From Lachnospiraceae bacterium (lineage in GTDB: Bacteria > Bacillota > Clostridia > Lachnospirales > Lachnospiraceae): 64,000 bases of DNA. The stretch covers positions 59,189 through 123,188 of the forward strand of contig SVDZ01000010.1 of the NCBI GenBank assembly GCA_015057625.1. The letters are read 5' to 3'. Position 1 is the stretch's first letter. The number at the start of each line of letters is the position of its first letter. Of this stretch, positions 9,553 through 18,388 are shown piece by piece. The position numbers and the translations under genes are program-made. The notes under the pieces are model-generated. The model was not told the origin of the DNA and did no database searches. It was given only the letters and a program-made list of their open reading frames with translations.

Positions 9553-9581
9553 AAAACAGCCACCAAAATGGTGGCTGTTTT
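9553..9581. terminator. Bidirectional terminator between convergent genes
   Basis: Perfect 12-bp stem AAAACAGCCACC/GGTGGCTGTTTT with a 5-nt loop, flanked by A and T tracts, so it can end both the XRE gene (plus) and the Nudix gene (minus). Confidence 0.85.
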
Positions 9582-9582
9582 A

Positions 9583-10143
9583 TCATTTAACGCTCCACAT
9601 GTAACAGTAGCCCTGTGTTCTCGCGGCAAACTTTTCTGTTTTGAGCAATTCCTTAATTTCCTGTTTTGTATACCATCCGGCCTCAATCTCCTCAACATTG
9701 GAGTCGCTTGGTCTTATTTTGCCTCTTGCCTTACCTAATACGCAAACATTGGTCTCATTGCTAAACCCCACTGCACTGTAAGAAAGTCCAAGATTTCCTG
9801 TTATCTCAAATAGTTCCAAACCGGTCTCTTCAAACAACTCTCTCTTTGCACTCTCCTCAGGAACTTCTCCCTCATCAATGAGACCTGCCGGAAAATTGTA
9901 CACCCATTCTCCGGGTGCAAGTCTGAATTCTTTATTCAATAAAATTCTATCTCCACTTTCATCAGTGACAATGATAACCACTGCATCCGGCTTATCGGTA
10001 TGCAACTCTTCAAAATCTTTTATATTCTTTTTTCTACTAATCATCTCATAAACTTTTTTATCACCGTCTTCAGTCTGATAAGTGATATCGTATCTTGAAA
10101 TAAATTTTCCCTCTTGTACTTTTTCTATTTTTTCAAATTTCAT
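9583..10143 (-). CDS. Nudix hydrolase, ADP-ribose pyrophosphatase type
   Basis: 186 residues. The Nudix box runs about residues 87-109 (GLIDEGEVPEESAKRELFEE, then TG), matching GX5EX7REUXEEXGU with all metal-binding Glu residues. The family splits nucleoside diphosphates linked to a moiety X; this length and the PAG just before the box fit ADP-ribose pyrophosphatase-like members. It lies 14 bp behind the DUF3737 gene on the same strand, so the two probably form an operon. Confidence 0.82.
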   Translation of the reverse strand: MKFEKIEKVQEGKFISRYDITYQTEDGDKKVYEMISRKKNIKDFEELHTDKPDAVVIIVTDESGDRILLNKEFRLAPGEWVYNFPAGLIDEGEVPEESAKRELFEETGLELFEITGNLGLSYSAVGFSNETNVCVLGKARGKIRPSDSNVEEIEAGWYTKQEIKELLKTEKFAARTQGYCYMWSVK

Positions 10144-10157
10144 ATTTTCCGTCTTTC

Positions 10158-11018
10158 TTAAGCCAATATACTTCTATTTGCATTAGTCTTCACGATTTTT
10201 CCGACAGCTGATTTATCATCCATTATGATTTCTTCAACGTCAAAAACATTGATTGTTCCACTCTTTGGATTCTTTATGCTTATCATCTCAGAGACAATTG
10301 TTGCTTCGACATCTGACTTTTCAAAAGCAAGATCCGCATCAATCATTTTGCAATTGATCAGTTTCAGATTCTTACAATAACACAATGGTTGAGTGCCAAT
10401 TATAGTGCAGTTTTCAAATGTCAGGTTCTCGCAGTACCACGCAAGATATTCTCCCTTGATTACGCTGTTTCTGATTACTACATTCTTCGCATGCCAAAAC
10501 GCATCCTTAGTATCAAAATTGCAGTTCTCAAAAACTGAATCTGAAATGTACTGGAATGAATACTTTCCTTTAAGCTCAACGTTATCAAAATCTAGTTTTT
10601 CTGAACGCATCATAAAGTACTCGCTTTGGGCAGTAGTATCCTTCATAACAATATTCTTTACCGACCAGCCAAACTCCGGTGAAATAATATCACAATTTTC
10701 GATTCTGATATCTGAACATTCGCGAAGAGCTTTTATTCCATGCATTTTTGTATCTGTTATAACTGCATTATGGGTGTACCACAGGGCCGCCCTGCATTTT
10801 TCTGTCATTTCACTCTCTGAAATTTTAAGATTATCGTCATGCCAGAATGGATATCGCAAATTAAAATAACTGTCTCTAACTTCTATGTTATGACTCTCTT
10901 TAAGCGCACTCTCACCGTCTGCCGGTCCATCAAACCTGCAGTTGTCCACTTCTATTCCATTGCTGCCATAAAGAGCTCTTTCCTCATCAAATATTTGATT
11001 CTTTAATATATTATTCAT
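10158..11018 (-). CDS. DUF3737-type pentapeptide-like beta-helix protein
   Basis: 286 residues with recurring short beta-strand rungs such as IEVDNCRFDG, IEVRDSYF, IRIENCDI, VFENCNF and LTFENCTI, which predict a right-handed beta-helix. I recognise the DUF3737 pattern (N-terminal FDEERALYGSNGIEVDNCRF). Family members have no established function that I know of. No signal peptide or membrane segment, so cytoplasmic. First gene of a likely two-gene operon with the Nudix hydrolase; the ATG follows GAGAGG. Confidence 0.75.
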   Translation of the reverse strand: MNNILKNQIFDEERALYGSNGIEVDNCRFDGPADGESALKESHNIEVRDSYFNLRYPFWHDDNLKISESEMTEKCRAALWYTHNAVITDTKMHGIKALRECSDIRIENCDIISPEFGWSVKNIVMKDTTAQSEYFMMRSEKLDFDNVELKGKYSFQYISDSVFENCNFDTKDAFWHAKNVVIRNSVIKGEYLAWYCENLTFENCTIIGTQPLCYCKNLKLINCKMIDADLAFEKSDVEATIVSEMISIKNPKSGTINVFDVEEIIMDDKSAVGKIVKTNANRSILA

Positions 11019-11146
11019 CGCTTACCTCTCTATACTATTTTAACCCCCTCATTACTATTAATGCAACCCTTGGTATGATATACTATTAACATAGATTCGG
11101 TAAATACTTAGTTTAGTATTAATATTGAAACGGTGAGGTGAAAAAC

Positions 11147-12352
11147 ATGTATTATTCTTCTATAGTTGCGCTGGCTATTATGATTCTTATTTTTGAGAAT
11201 CACGATATTCTTTTTAAGCGAAGAAAAGATATAAATACAAAGTCCTGGAATGTGTATCGAAATCTTTTATACACAATTATTGCATATTACATTGTTGATA
11301 TGTTTTGGGGGATTTTATATTTTTTAAAATTGAAAAATCTTCTATACATCGATACACTTATCTATTTCGTCGCCATGGGTACCGGCGTCTTATTTTGGAC
11401 CCAATATGTTACTGTATACATAAATGAATTTAATATATATGCTACTACACTTAAACTTATTGGGCGATTATTTTTCGTTGCCGAGGTAATCATAGTAACT
11501 ATAAATATATTTAAACCTATCCTTTTTTGGATTGACGATGCTAGTGAATATTACGCAACTTCGCTGAGACATTTTATGCTCATCGCACAAATCATCCTTC
11601 TTATAGCAGTTTCTTTATTTGCCTTTTCTGTTGCTACAAAAAGAGTTGACTCTTCTCGTAACAGATACAAAACTATTGCATGGTTTGGTTTAATTATGGC
11701 TATATTCCTTATTGTTCAAATTTGGTTTCCTAAACTTCCACTCTATACTGTTGCTTATATGTTAGGAACCTGTATGTTACGTTCCTTCGTTGTTAACGGA
11801 GAAAAGGAAGAATATAAGCTTGGGCTTGAACAAGCTCTTGAAAGGGAAAATAACCAGCTTGAAGAATTGAAAAATGCACGTGTTGCCGCATACAGAGATT
11901 CTCTTACCGGCGTGAAAAGTAAGACTGCATACGCTGAGATTGAAAAACAAAAAAATACAGAAATCCAAAAAGGTTGCTGCTCACAATTTGCAATTGCTGT
12001 CTCTGATTTAAATGGTCTCAAAATGATAAATGACACCTACGGACATGAAAAAGGCGATGAATTTATAAAGAATGGTTGCAAGCTCATATGCGAAACTTTC
12101 AAGCACAGTCCTGTATTTCGAGTAGGTGGTGATGAATTCGTAGTTCTTCTCGAAAAAGAAGATTTCATAAACAGAGAAGCGCTTGAGAATAAATTCAATG
12201 AGATAATGGAAAGCCGTGACGGCATAGAGGAAGTCATTGTGGCAATGGGTATGTCTGATTATATACCCGGAGAAGATTATACACTAAATGATGTATTTAA
12301 ACGTGCTGACAAAAAAATGTATATAAAAAAGAGTGAATTAAAGAATCGCTAG
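11147..12352 (+). CDS. Membrane-bound diguanylate cyclase (GGDEF)
   Basis: About 401 residues. The N-terminal half has about seven hydrophobic helices, then a short coiled linker, then a GGDEF domain with the intact signature RVGGDEF near residue 325. No RxxD inhibitory site is visible five residues upstream, so product inhibition may be absent. It would make cyclic di-GMP in response to a membrane signal. A GTG at 11138 is possible, but ATG at 11147 has GGTGAGGTG at good distance. Divergent from the DUF3737 operon. The REC-HD-GYP protein at 30.3-31.3 kb is a potential opposing phosphodiesterase. Confidence 0.85.
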   Translation: MYYSSIVALAIMILIFENHDILFKRRKDINTKSWNVYRNLLYTIIAYYIVDMFWGILYFLKLKNLLYIDTLIYFVAMGTGVLFWTQYVTVYINEFNIYATTLKLIGRLFFVAEVIIVTINIFKPILFWIDDASEYYATSLRHFMLIAQIILLIAVSLFAFSVATKRVDSSRNRYKTIAWFGLIMAIFLIVQIWFPKLPLYTVAYMLGTCMLRSFVVNGEKEEYKLGLEQALERENNQLEELKNARVAAYRDSLTGVKSKTAYAEIEKQKNTEIQKGCCSQFAIAVSDLNGLKMINDTYGHEKGDEFIKNGCKLICETFKHSPVFRVGGDEFVVLLEKEDFINREALENKFNEIMESRDGIEEVIVAMGMSDYIPGEDYTLNDVFKRADKKMYIKKSELKNR

Positions 12353-12380
12353 TGAAACTACAAAAAAGAGACTTTATTTC

Positions 12381-12415
12381 AAAAAAGGAGTGATGAATTT
12401 CATCACTCCTTTTTT
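12381..12415 (+). terminator. Intrinsic terminator of the diguanylate cyclase gene
   Basis: Perfect 16-bp stem AAAAAAGGAGTGATGA with its complement, loop ATT, ending in a T tract. It lies 29 bp after the stop codon. Confidence 0.9.
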
Positions 12416-12533
12416 CAACATTTTTGCAATCCGCCGGAGGCTTATAACTGAGAAGGAGATTGGCCCCCTACTCAGTAATTTTTCTTCTCCCCACCTTCAC
12501 TTTGTTTAGAGGAGGGGGACATCTACTGCTTAG

Positions 12534-12952
12534 TTATATATACTCATGCAAATCTTCTTCAACTTTTCCACGTACTTCCTCAATCAACCTCTCGCATCTA
12601 TCTTTTTTTAGTCCAGCCCTCACTCCCACACTTAGCAATTCTTTCGTTTCAGGATTTTTGCCATTTCCATCCACCGATGTAGTATGTTCGCCCCAATAAG
12701 TATTACTATATGTCAAATCATATGCAGGACTTAATTTCCATTTATCTGACTTTTCATCATACATAAAACTAAAATTCTTCGCATGGTCATCTCGATTATG
12801 GGCGAAGACATTGAAACACATTCTTCAAGCCAACTATCATCATAGGAAAAAGCAACCATTCCATTCTTCATCATCGCCAATGTACCCACATATCGGCCAT
12901 TATATTTTACCTTTAATGATTTCAAACCCAATGCTATATTAGTTTTGCTCAT
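12534..12952 (-). pseudogene. hipA toxin kinase remnant with internal deletion
   Basis: Two pieces of a HipA-like Ser/Thr kinase. The start (ATG at 12952) encodes the HipA N-terminal pattern LKVKYNGRYVGTLAMMKNG and YDDSWLEE, then leaves frame. The other frame, from about 12826 down to 12534, carries HipA C-terminal motifs NVFAHNRDDHAKNFSF and LSPAYDLTYS. About 430 residues are usual and only about 135 remain, so most of the kinase core between the two was deleted. The start overlaps the hipB end by 14 bp, as in intact hipBA operons. No active toxin is expected. Confidence 0.82.
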
Positions 12953-13220
12953 TAATTACCTCCTCGATAGATTGATAAGCAACTGAAGTAAACAATGATT
13001 TAATATCATGAACTGCGTCAAGTTCCACTGCAATTTTGGTCAATGACAAAAGACTAATATTACCGGTCATTTCAAAACGCTTAATTGAACCGTAGCTCAC
13101 TCCTGTTAATTCACTTAATTTCTGTTGTGAAATCCCTCTGCGCTTCCTTATATTTTTAACATTATTCGCTACTATCAAATTAATTTCTTCCGGAGTCTCC
13201 CAAGTATATTTTCTCATCAT
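12939..13220 (-). CDS. HipB-like XRE antitoxin, apparently intact
   Basis: 93 residues with a helix-turn-helix at about 17-72 (NVKNIRKRRGISQQKLSELT, then VSYGSIKRFE). It is the expected DNA-binding antitoxin partner of the broken hipA behind it. Two adjacent ATGs are possible at 13220 and 13217; AGGAGG lies 6-9 nt upstream. Paired palindromes upstream are likely its operators. It may persist as an autonomous repressor. Confidence 0.78.
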   Translation of the reverse strand: MMRKYTWETPEEINLIVANNVKNIRKRRGISQQKLSELTGVSYGSIKRFEMTGNISLLSLTKIAVELDAVHDIKSLFTSVAYQSIEEVINEQN

Positions 13221-13258
13221 CTGATCCTCCTAAAACAATTATCTTTATATATAATTAT

Positions 13259-13314
13259 AGATAATATATTATCTCATTTCAACGTTTTTTACGCATTATG
13301 GATAATATATTATC
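13259..13314. promoter_or_regulatory. Paired palindromic operators upstream of hipB
   Basis: A perfect 16-bp palindrome AGATAATATATTATCT at 13259-13274 and a 14-bp version GATAATATATTATC at 13301-13314. Their centres are 41 bp apart, about four helical turns, which fits cooperative binding by a HipB-type dimer. Confidence 0.65.
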
Positions 13315-13407
13315 TATTTTTTAATTATATGTTTTGCCGGTATCCGCTGGTGCCAAGAGTGTGACACTGAATTATTCATCTAACATTATTTGCATATCAA
13401 ACCAGCT

Positions 13408-16389
13408 CTATCCCACTATATAATCATACAAATCTTCCCTGACACTATTATCCAATCGCATCAAGAAATTCATTATCGGCAATTCCTGCCCTTTATCATT
13501 TTCAATAGTAGTCTGCTGCCACTTCTCCGGAGTCACACGCCCCATATAATAAAAGTCTGAACCTTCACCATCACTCTTTTTCACAAAAAGATAAATCTTA
13601 AGTCCATTCTCCAAGTAGTGAATCAACTTCTGGCTCTCCTCGCTGTCCATCTTTACCTTACTCCTAGTCATCCAACTGAATAATCCCGGATTGACGAATT
13701 GGTCTTCGTACTTGGTACTGCTGGCGATGTCATCTTTCTTCTTATAAGTAACGAAGATTGGACAAGTGCCATGCTTAATTCGGTAACCGTACATTGTGGA
13801 GCTGTCATCCTTCTCCCAATTTAGAATTCGGCACACATCTTTTCTGGAATACTTTTCATAAAGCACCAAATTATCCTCATCGTGACTTCGATAAACATCT
13901 TTGTATTTCTTCAGACCATACTCGATGAGATTTCTAACCTCATCTGCAAAGTCTCTTTTTTGCAATTTGCTAAAATAAGACACTGCTCTGTCTATCTGCT
14001 CACCATCCATTGCCTGTCTATATTCAATGGTTGGTCTCTTTTCAACAGCCTCTCCTTGCTCAACTGTCTGCCCGGATGCTGATTGAACCTTACCTGACAT
14101 ATTAACATCCACAAACTCAATCCCTGCAAACTTCTTCTTTTCTGATTGTGTATTCATAAATTCCTTGTTAAGAACTCTCACCGCAGAGTTATAGTCTTCC
14201 TCGCGGTAGGCTTCGCCCACATCATTTAATTCTGCCTTAAAGCTGTCGCAAGTAATTGCTTTATTCTCTGCCAACATCTTTAACATAAGAAGTTCATGCG
14301 GGCGTTTGCCGTTAATAACAGTGGATGAAATAAATTCAATCACAGCCTCTTCTTCGTTGCTAAATCTAACCGTATAATCCTTGTCCACCTTTCTTACGAA
14401 CTGGTCGTATGTCTTAGCATAATCAATAAACAGCATCGGATCTATCTCGCCATGCTCATAGAAATCAAGTATTGTCGGAATTCTTCCAAGCTTGAATTTC
14501 AGTTGCATATATTTATCAGTCAGCATCTTTTTCGTCGTGGACATCTTATCAATGGATGCAAAAATCTTCTGCTTTGCCACCTCGTCGAAATGAATGGTGG
14601 AGCAACCCGGAATCACCCTGGAGCCCTCGCGGACGTACTTTCTGATATTATCCTTGTTGTAACTTCTATCCCCCGACAGGGCAATTGGAATCATAAAGTT
14701 ATTCTGATAATTGCCAATGAAATCAAGCACAACAACATATTCCTTGTCATTAGCCTTTCTAAGTCCACGTCCTAACTGCTGCACAAAGACAATCGGACTT
14801 TCCGTCCTTCTAGCCATTATGACCTGATTGACCTGTGGGATATCCACACCTTCATTGAAGATATCCACCGTAAATATATAATCAAGCTTATTCTCCAGGT
14901 CGTCCTGCTCTAATCTTCTAATTGCTTCTTCACGTTTCTCCTGCGAGTCATCGCCAGACAAAGCAATCGTATCGTAACCTCGATTATTAAATTCCTCTGA
15001 CAACTGATTGGCTTCCTTTTTGCTACTGCAGAACACCAGCCCTTTCACTCTGTCTCCACTGTAACCGTAGAACTCTGCTTTCTCAATGATGTGGTTAACA
15101 CGCTCACTGCATACCAGATAATTGAAGTCCGAAGCCTCATCAATGCTTACTCCATCCACCTCAATATCCGAGATTCCAAAGTAATGGAATGGGCATAGCA
15201 AATCTTCCTCCATTGCCTTCTGCAATCTGATTTCATAGGCAATGTTATTATCAAACAGTTTATAAATATCATAGCCGTCCGTTCTCTCAGGGCTGGCAGT
15301 CATTCCAAGCATAAACTTAGGATTGAAGTATTCGATAATCTTCTGATAGCTCTGGGCTCCTGCCTTGTGGGTCTCGTCAATGATAATATAGTCAAAGTAA
15401 TCCCTGGCAAAACTCTTTAGCGTCTCATCCTTTGACATAGTCTGCACTGTTGAGAACAGATAGTCAGCCTCCCTGTCCTGATGATTTCCGGTTAGCAGTC
15501 CTGTATTAATTCCATTACCAAGAACATCCTTGAAACTGTCTTCTGCCTGCTTTAAAATCTGCTCGCGGTGCACGAGGAAAAGCATCTTCTTTGGTGCAAA
15601 ATTGCGCACGTCGAAAGCGGAGAGATATGTTTTACCGGTACCCGTCGCTGATACCAACAGTGCCTTTTCCTCTCCTAATTCTCTGAGATTTTTTAGTGCC
15701 TTTGTCGCCTCTCTCTGCATGAGATTTGGCTGTAATGTAAATGTGCGGATTCGCTCAACTTTATTTGCTACACGCGCCTTGCGCTGTTCTTTGTATCGCG
15801 GCTCGTATTCATTTTCAATCCACTCTTTAGTAAGTTTTACGGCGTTATTCCACATTGATTCAAACTCAAGATTTGTTTCCAAAATCAACTCACCCTGCTC
15901 GAGAGAAGTCACTTTTAGATTCCATTCTTTATTCGACTTGAGGGCATTCTGAGTCAGATTGGAACTTCCCACTATAAAAGTTTTCTGTTGGCCTTTTTCA
16001 AACATATATCCCTTCGTGTGAAAATTCTCTTCCGTCAGAACGCGCACTTCCAAATTGGAAAATGCCATCAACTCTTTTAGGGCCTTTGGCTCGTTGAATG
16101 AAAGATAATCCGTTGTTAATATTCGACCTTTTACCTGCGGATGCTTTTTCTCAAGTTCTTTCAAAATATCCTTAATAACAATCAATCCGCTTCTTGTAAC
16201 AAATGCCACAGAAAACCAAAAAGAATCACACTCTCTTAATTCCTGCTCAATATGCGAAAGGACTGTGTTTCCTTTTTGCGTATTGTTATATAAAAGTTTC
16301 GGGCGCAAAGCCTCTTCCGATTCATACGCTGCATCTATGAAGCTGGTGCGTGCAGCCTCCATAATTTTTCGTGCTAAATTTGTTTCCAT
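13408..16389 (-). CDS. PLD nuclease-DEAD/DEAH helicase-DUF3427 protein
   Basis: 993 residues. An N-terminal phospholipase D-like nuclease half-site has HTKGYMF at about 124 and GSSNLT at about 147. A superfamily 2 helicase core has Walker A SATGTGKTY at about 253, DETH at about 340 and motif VI QQLGRGLRK. The C-terminal quarter matches the DUF3427 layout. Proteins of this architecture occur in restriction-like or phage-defence settings and may process DNA or RNA, but no fixed role is known to me. A 199-residue membrane protein ends 8 bp upstream and is probably co-transcribed. ATG follows GGGAGG. Confidence 0.83.
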   Translation of the reverse strand: METNLARKIMEAARTSFIDAAYESEEALRPKLLYNNTQKGNTVLSHIEQELRECDSFWFSVAFVTRSGLIVIKDILKELEKKHPQVKGRILTTDYLSFNEPKALKELMAFSNLEVRVLTEENFHTKGYMFEKGQQKTFIVGSSNLTQNALKSNKEWNLKVTSLEQGELILETNLEFESMWNNAVKLTKEWIENEYEPRYKEQRKARVANKVERIRTFTLQPNLMQREATKALKNLRELGEEKALLVSATGTGKTYLSAFDVRNFAPKKMLFLVHREQILKQAEDSFKDVLGNGINTGLLTGNHQDREADYLFSTVQTMSKDETLKSFARDYFDYIIIDETHKAGAQSYQKIIEYFNPKFMLGMTASPERTDGYDIYKLFDNNIAYEIRLQKAMEEDLLCPFHYFGISDIEVDGVSIDEASDFNYLVCSERVNHIIEKAEFYGYSGDRVKGLVFCSSKKEANQLSEEFNNRGYDTIALSGDDSQEKREEAIRRLEQDDLENKLDYIFTVDIFNEGVDIPQVNQVIMARRTESPIVFVQQLGRGLRKANDKEYVVVLDFIGNYQNNFMIPIALSGDRSYNKDNIRKYVREGSRVIPGCSTIHFDEVAKQKIFASIDKMSTTKKMLTDKYMQLKFKLGRIPTILDFYEHGEIDPMLFIDYAKTYDQFVRKVDKDYTVRFSNEEEAVIEFISSTVINGKRPHELLMLKMLAENKAITCDSFKAELNDVGEAYREEDYNSAVRVLNKEFMNTQSEKKKFAGIEFVDVNMSGKVQSASGQTVEQGEAVEKRPTIEYRQAMDGEQIDRAVSYFSKLQKRDFADEVRNLIEYGLKKYKDVYRSHDEDNLVLYEKYSRKDVCRILNWEKDDSSTMYGYRIKHGTCPIFVTYKKKDDIASSTKYEDQFVNPGLFSWMTRSKVKMDSEESQKLIHYLENGLKIYLFVKKSDGEGSDFYYMGRVTPEKWQQTTIENDKGQELPIMNFLMRLDNSVREDLYDYIVG

Positions 16390-16397
16390 ATTCCTCC

Positions 16398-16997
16398 CTA
16401 CAATACATCCTTTAATCTAACTTTCTTTTTTTCAGCAACAACCCAATCTTTGTATATTTTCATCTTGACGATTTCACCTTTTTCGTAAATATTAGAAGGC
16501 AAATGAGTTTCAAGCCATCTATATCCTCTCCTAGTATTAATCAGAACTATATATCTCTGCATCGAATTTCTACCTTTAACCTTGGTTATTCCACATACTT
16601 TTCCCTCAATTAATTTGCCATACCTATTTACATTTGAAGTTTTGTAATATCCTGAAATAGATATAAATGCAAAATTCCAAATAATTACAAGAAAAAATAC
16701 CAGCCATGGAAGTTCAGCAAGAAACGCTTGCACACTATCTGTCTTAAACGCATCTGCAATTCCCATAACTAACGGTTTTCCCATTTTAAGTGCCATAAAA
16801 ATGGTAACTATTGCCATAATTATGCTAAACTCCGCGTACTCTGATTTAAGAACCGGATGTGTTTCTTCTATTGATTCATTTCCTAACATACAAGGTATGA
16901 AATCATCATTCAAATCTTCCAATGTTTCTTCGCTATATTTTACTTTATATTTGGGTATTATTTGTTCTTCTAACCATCGTCCATCATACTTACTCAT
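16398..16997 (-). CDS. Two-helix membrane protein of unknown function
   Basis: 199 residues. An acidic cytoplasmic N-terminus, two hydrophobic segments at about 52-72 and 92-115, and a C-terminal domain with alternating polar beta-strand pattern (LIEGKVCGITKVKG, YIVLINTRRGYRWLE). The layout recalls DUF3592-like proteins but I do not recognise a family with confidence. It is the first gene of a two-gene unit with the PLD-helicase, so a membrane-located partner role is possible but unproven. Confidence 0.6.
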   Translation of the reverse strand: MSKYDGRWLEEQIIPKYKVKYSEETLEDLNDDFIPCMLGNESIEETHPVLKSEYAEFSIIMAIVTIFMALKMGKPLVMGIADAFKTDSVQAFLAELPWLVFFLVIIWNFAFISISGYYKTSNVNRYGKLIEGKVCGITKVKGRNSMQRYIVLINTRRGYRWLETHLPSNIYEKGEIVKMKIYKDWVVAEKKKVRLKDVL

Positions 16998-17060
16998 TTT
17001 TCATATTTCTCCATATATTCAAAAATATCTTCTCTTTTGACTAGTGGCGGGGACATCCTC

Positions 17061-17711
17061 TTAGTTCAACAACTCGTATACTTCCTCCGGCGTATTAGCA
17101 AATACATCCGCTCCAATTTCCTCAAGATACTCCTTATCCCTGAATCCCCACAGGACTGTAATGCAATCAAGTCCTGAATTTTTAGCTGTCTCAAAATCCA
17201 CTTCCGAATCGCCTACGTAGACTGCTTCATCAGCATTGCTTCCAAGCTCTCGTAATGCCTCAATCACTGTATCCGGTGCCGGTTTTCTCTTGATACCTGC
17301 TCTCTCTCCAATGGCAACATCAACATACTCCGAGAAAAATCTAAGGTTTAGTTCCTTCACTGCCGAGTCTATTTTGTTTGACACAATCGCCATCTTATAT
17401 CCATCCTCTTTCAGTTTTTTCATCAAAGAAAGGATTCCGTCATAAGGTCTTGTATTATCAAGGCAATGCGCATCATAATATGCTCTGAATATTGGAAGCA
17501 TTCTATCAATCACTTCTTTCGGTGTACCCTCCGGTGAAGTTTGCTCAATGGCATATCTTATTCCATTGCCAAATGCGTGCCTGTATTCTTCTTTTGTACG
17601 TTTATCAAAATCAAATTCACTCATCACATGATTCATTGCAATTGTCAAATCCTTCAATGTGTCGAGAATTGTTCCATCCATATCAAATATTACTGTATTC
17701 TTCGTCTTCAT
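17061..17711 (-). CDS. HAD phosphatase, phosphoglycolate phosphatase type
   Basis: 216 residues from the preferred start (ATG 17711, behind GAGAGGAG; the frame extends 11 codons further upstream without a better site). HAD motif I FDMDGTILDT, motif II IVSNK, and motif IV VYVGDSEVDFETA are all present with a C1-type helical cap between, as in Gph/PpaX-like phosphatases. Likely removes phosphate from a small metabolite such as 2-phosphoglycolate. Stands alone between the helicase unit and a patch of gene fragments. Confidence 0.82.
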   Translation of the reverse strand: MKTKNTVIFDMDGTILDTLKDLTIAMNHVMSEFDFDKRTKEEYRHAFGNGIRYAIEQTSPEGTPKEVIDRMLPIFRAYYDAHCLDNTRPYDGILSLMKKLKEDGYKMAIVSNKIDSAVKELNLRFFSEYVDVAIGERAGIKRKPAPDTVIEALRELGSNADEAVYVGDSEVDFETAKNSGLDCITVLWGFRDKEYLEEIGADVFANTPEEVYELLN

Positions 17712-17792
17712 AATAAAAACTCCTCTCTGATAAAACCATATCAAAAAGGAGCTATTATTTCCATTGTTTTTTGCATCAAAACAATACTGTCA

Positions 17793-17876
17793 CTATTTAA
17801 TTTTTACAGTTATCTTTGCTTTCGATTTACTTCCGTCAGTTGTCTTTGCAGTAACTACAACTTTCTTACCTTTGCC
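17793..17876 (-). pseudogene. C-terminal scrap of a bacterial Ig-like (Big_2) surface protein
   Basis: The minus strand reads GKGKKVVVTAKTTDGSKSKA followed by KITVKIK and TAG (17793-17795). This is the last strand pair of a Big_2 Ig-like domain, with no start codon or preceding domain. It is a leftover of a deleted surface protein gene. Confidence 0.6.
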
Positions 17877-17916
17877 ACATTACATCATCATACATCTGTA
17901 TAGAAAATGTAAAGTG

Positions 17917-18225
17917 TTACTTATTCCACACCTGATACCCTTGTCTTCTCGCCGAATCATACACAGGTTTCATATTGCTCTCAAGGATATTCACAAATTT
18001 TTCTCTGTCATTTCCCTTTTTGTACAATTCCTGTGCCGCCCAAATAGAATGTATGTTATCCTTGTAGCATTTTTCGTAAAGCTGATACATTTTCTCTTCG
18101 CTGTGTATCTCCTGATACATGATAAATTGATTGTTCGCAAAATCAATGAAGAATTTATCCCATATTGGCAACTGATTATTCTTTTGTAAATTCAGACTTG
18201 AGTCCATAGGCATTAGGTTCCACAT
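17917..18225 (-). pseudogene. HNH-type nuclease C-terminal remnant
   Basis: 102 codons beginning MWNLMPMDSSLNLQKNNQLP and rich in aromatic residues (PIWDKFFIDFANNQF, YDSARRQGYQVW). The NLMPMDSSLN segment resembles the end of an HNH motif, where the Asn follows the metal-binding part; the His-rich first half of the motif is absent. Its 5' end runs directly into a methyltransferase start in another frame, so this is the back half of a gene joined by deletion. Expression is doubtful. Confidence 0.55.
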
Positions 18226-18359
18226 CCAAGATCCAAAATCCTTCCGCCTTGTGGAATATACGGCAAGAATTCATTGTACAAATATTCAACATCCACATTT
18301 ACTGTAGACTCAAAAAACTCTTTTGCATTTTCTTCATAGTAATCCTGTGTAATACTCAT
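18213..18359 (-). pseudogene. Class I methyltransferase N-terminal remnant
   Basis: A 48-codon frame from ATG 18359 (SD AAGGA upstream) to TAA 18213-18215. It begins MSITQDYYEENAKEFF and ends GGRILDLGCGT, the SAM-binding motif I of class I methyltransferases, where it stops. Full-length relatives are about 190-250 residues. The stop arises because the sequence passes into the HNH-type fragment in another frame. Confidence 0.65.
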
Positions 18360-18388
18360 AGTTTTTCCTTTTCCATTTTTATGTTATA

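Noticed and set aside
13408..16997. DISARM, BREX or type I restriction system
   Set aside because: No methyltransferase, phosphatase (PglZ), specificity subunit or other partner gene is adjacent; only one membrane protein is.
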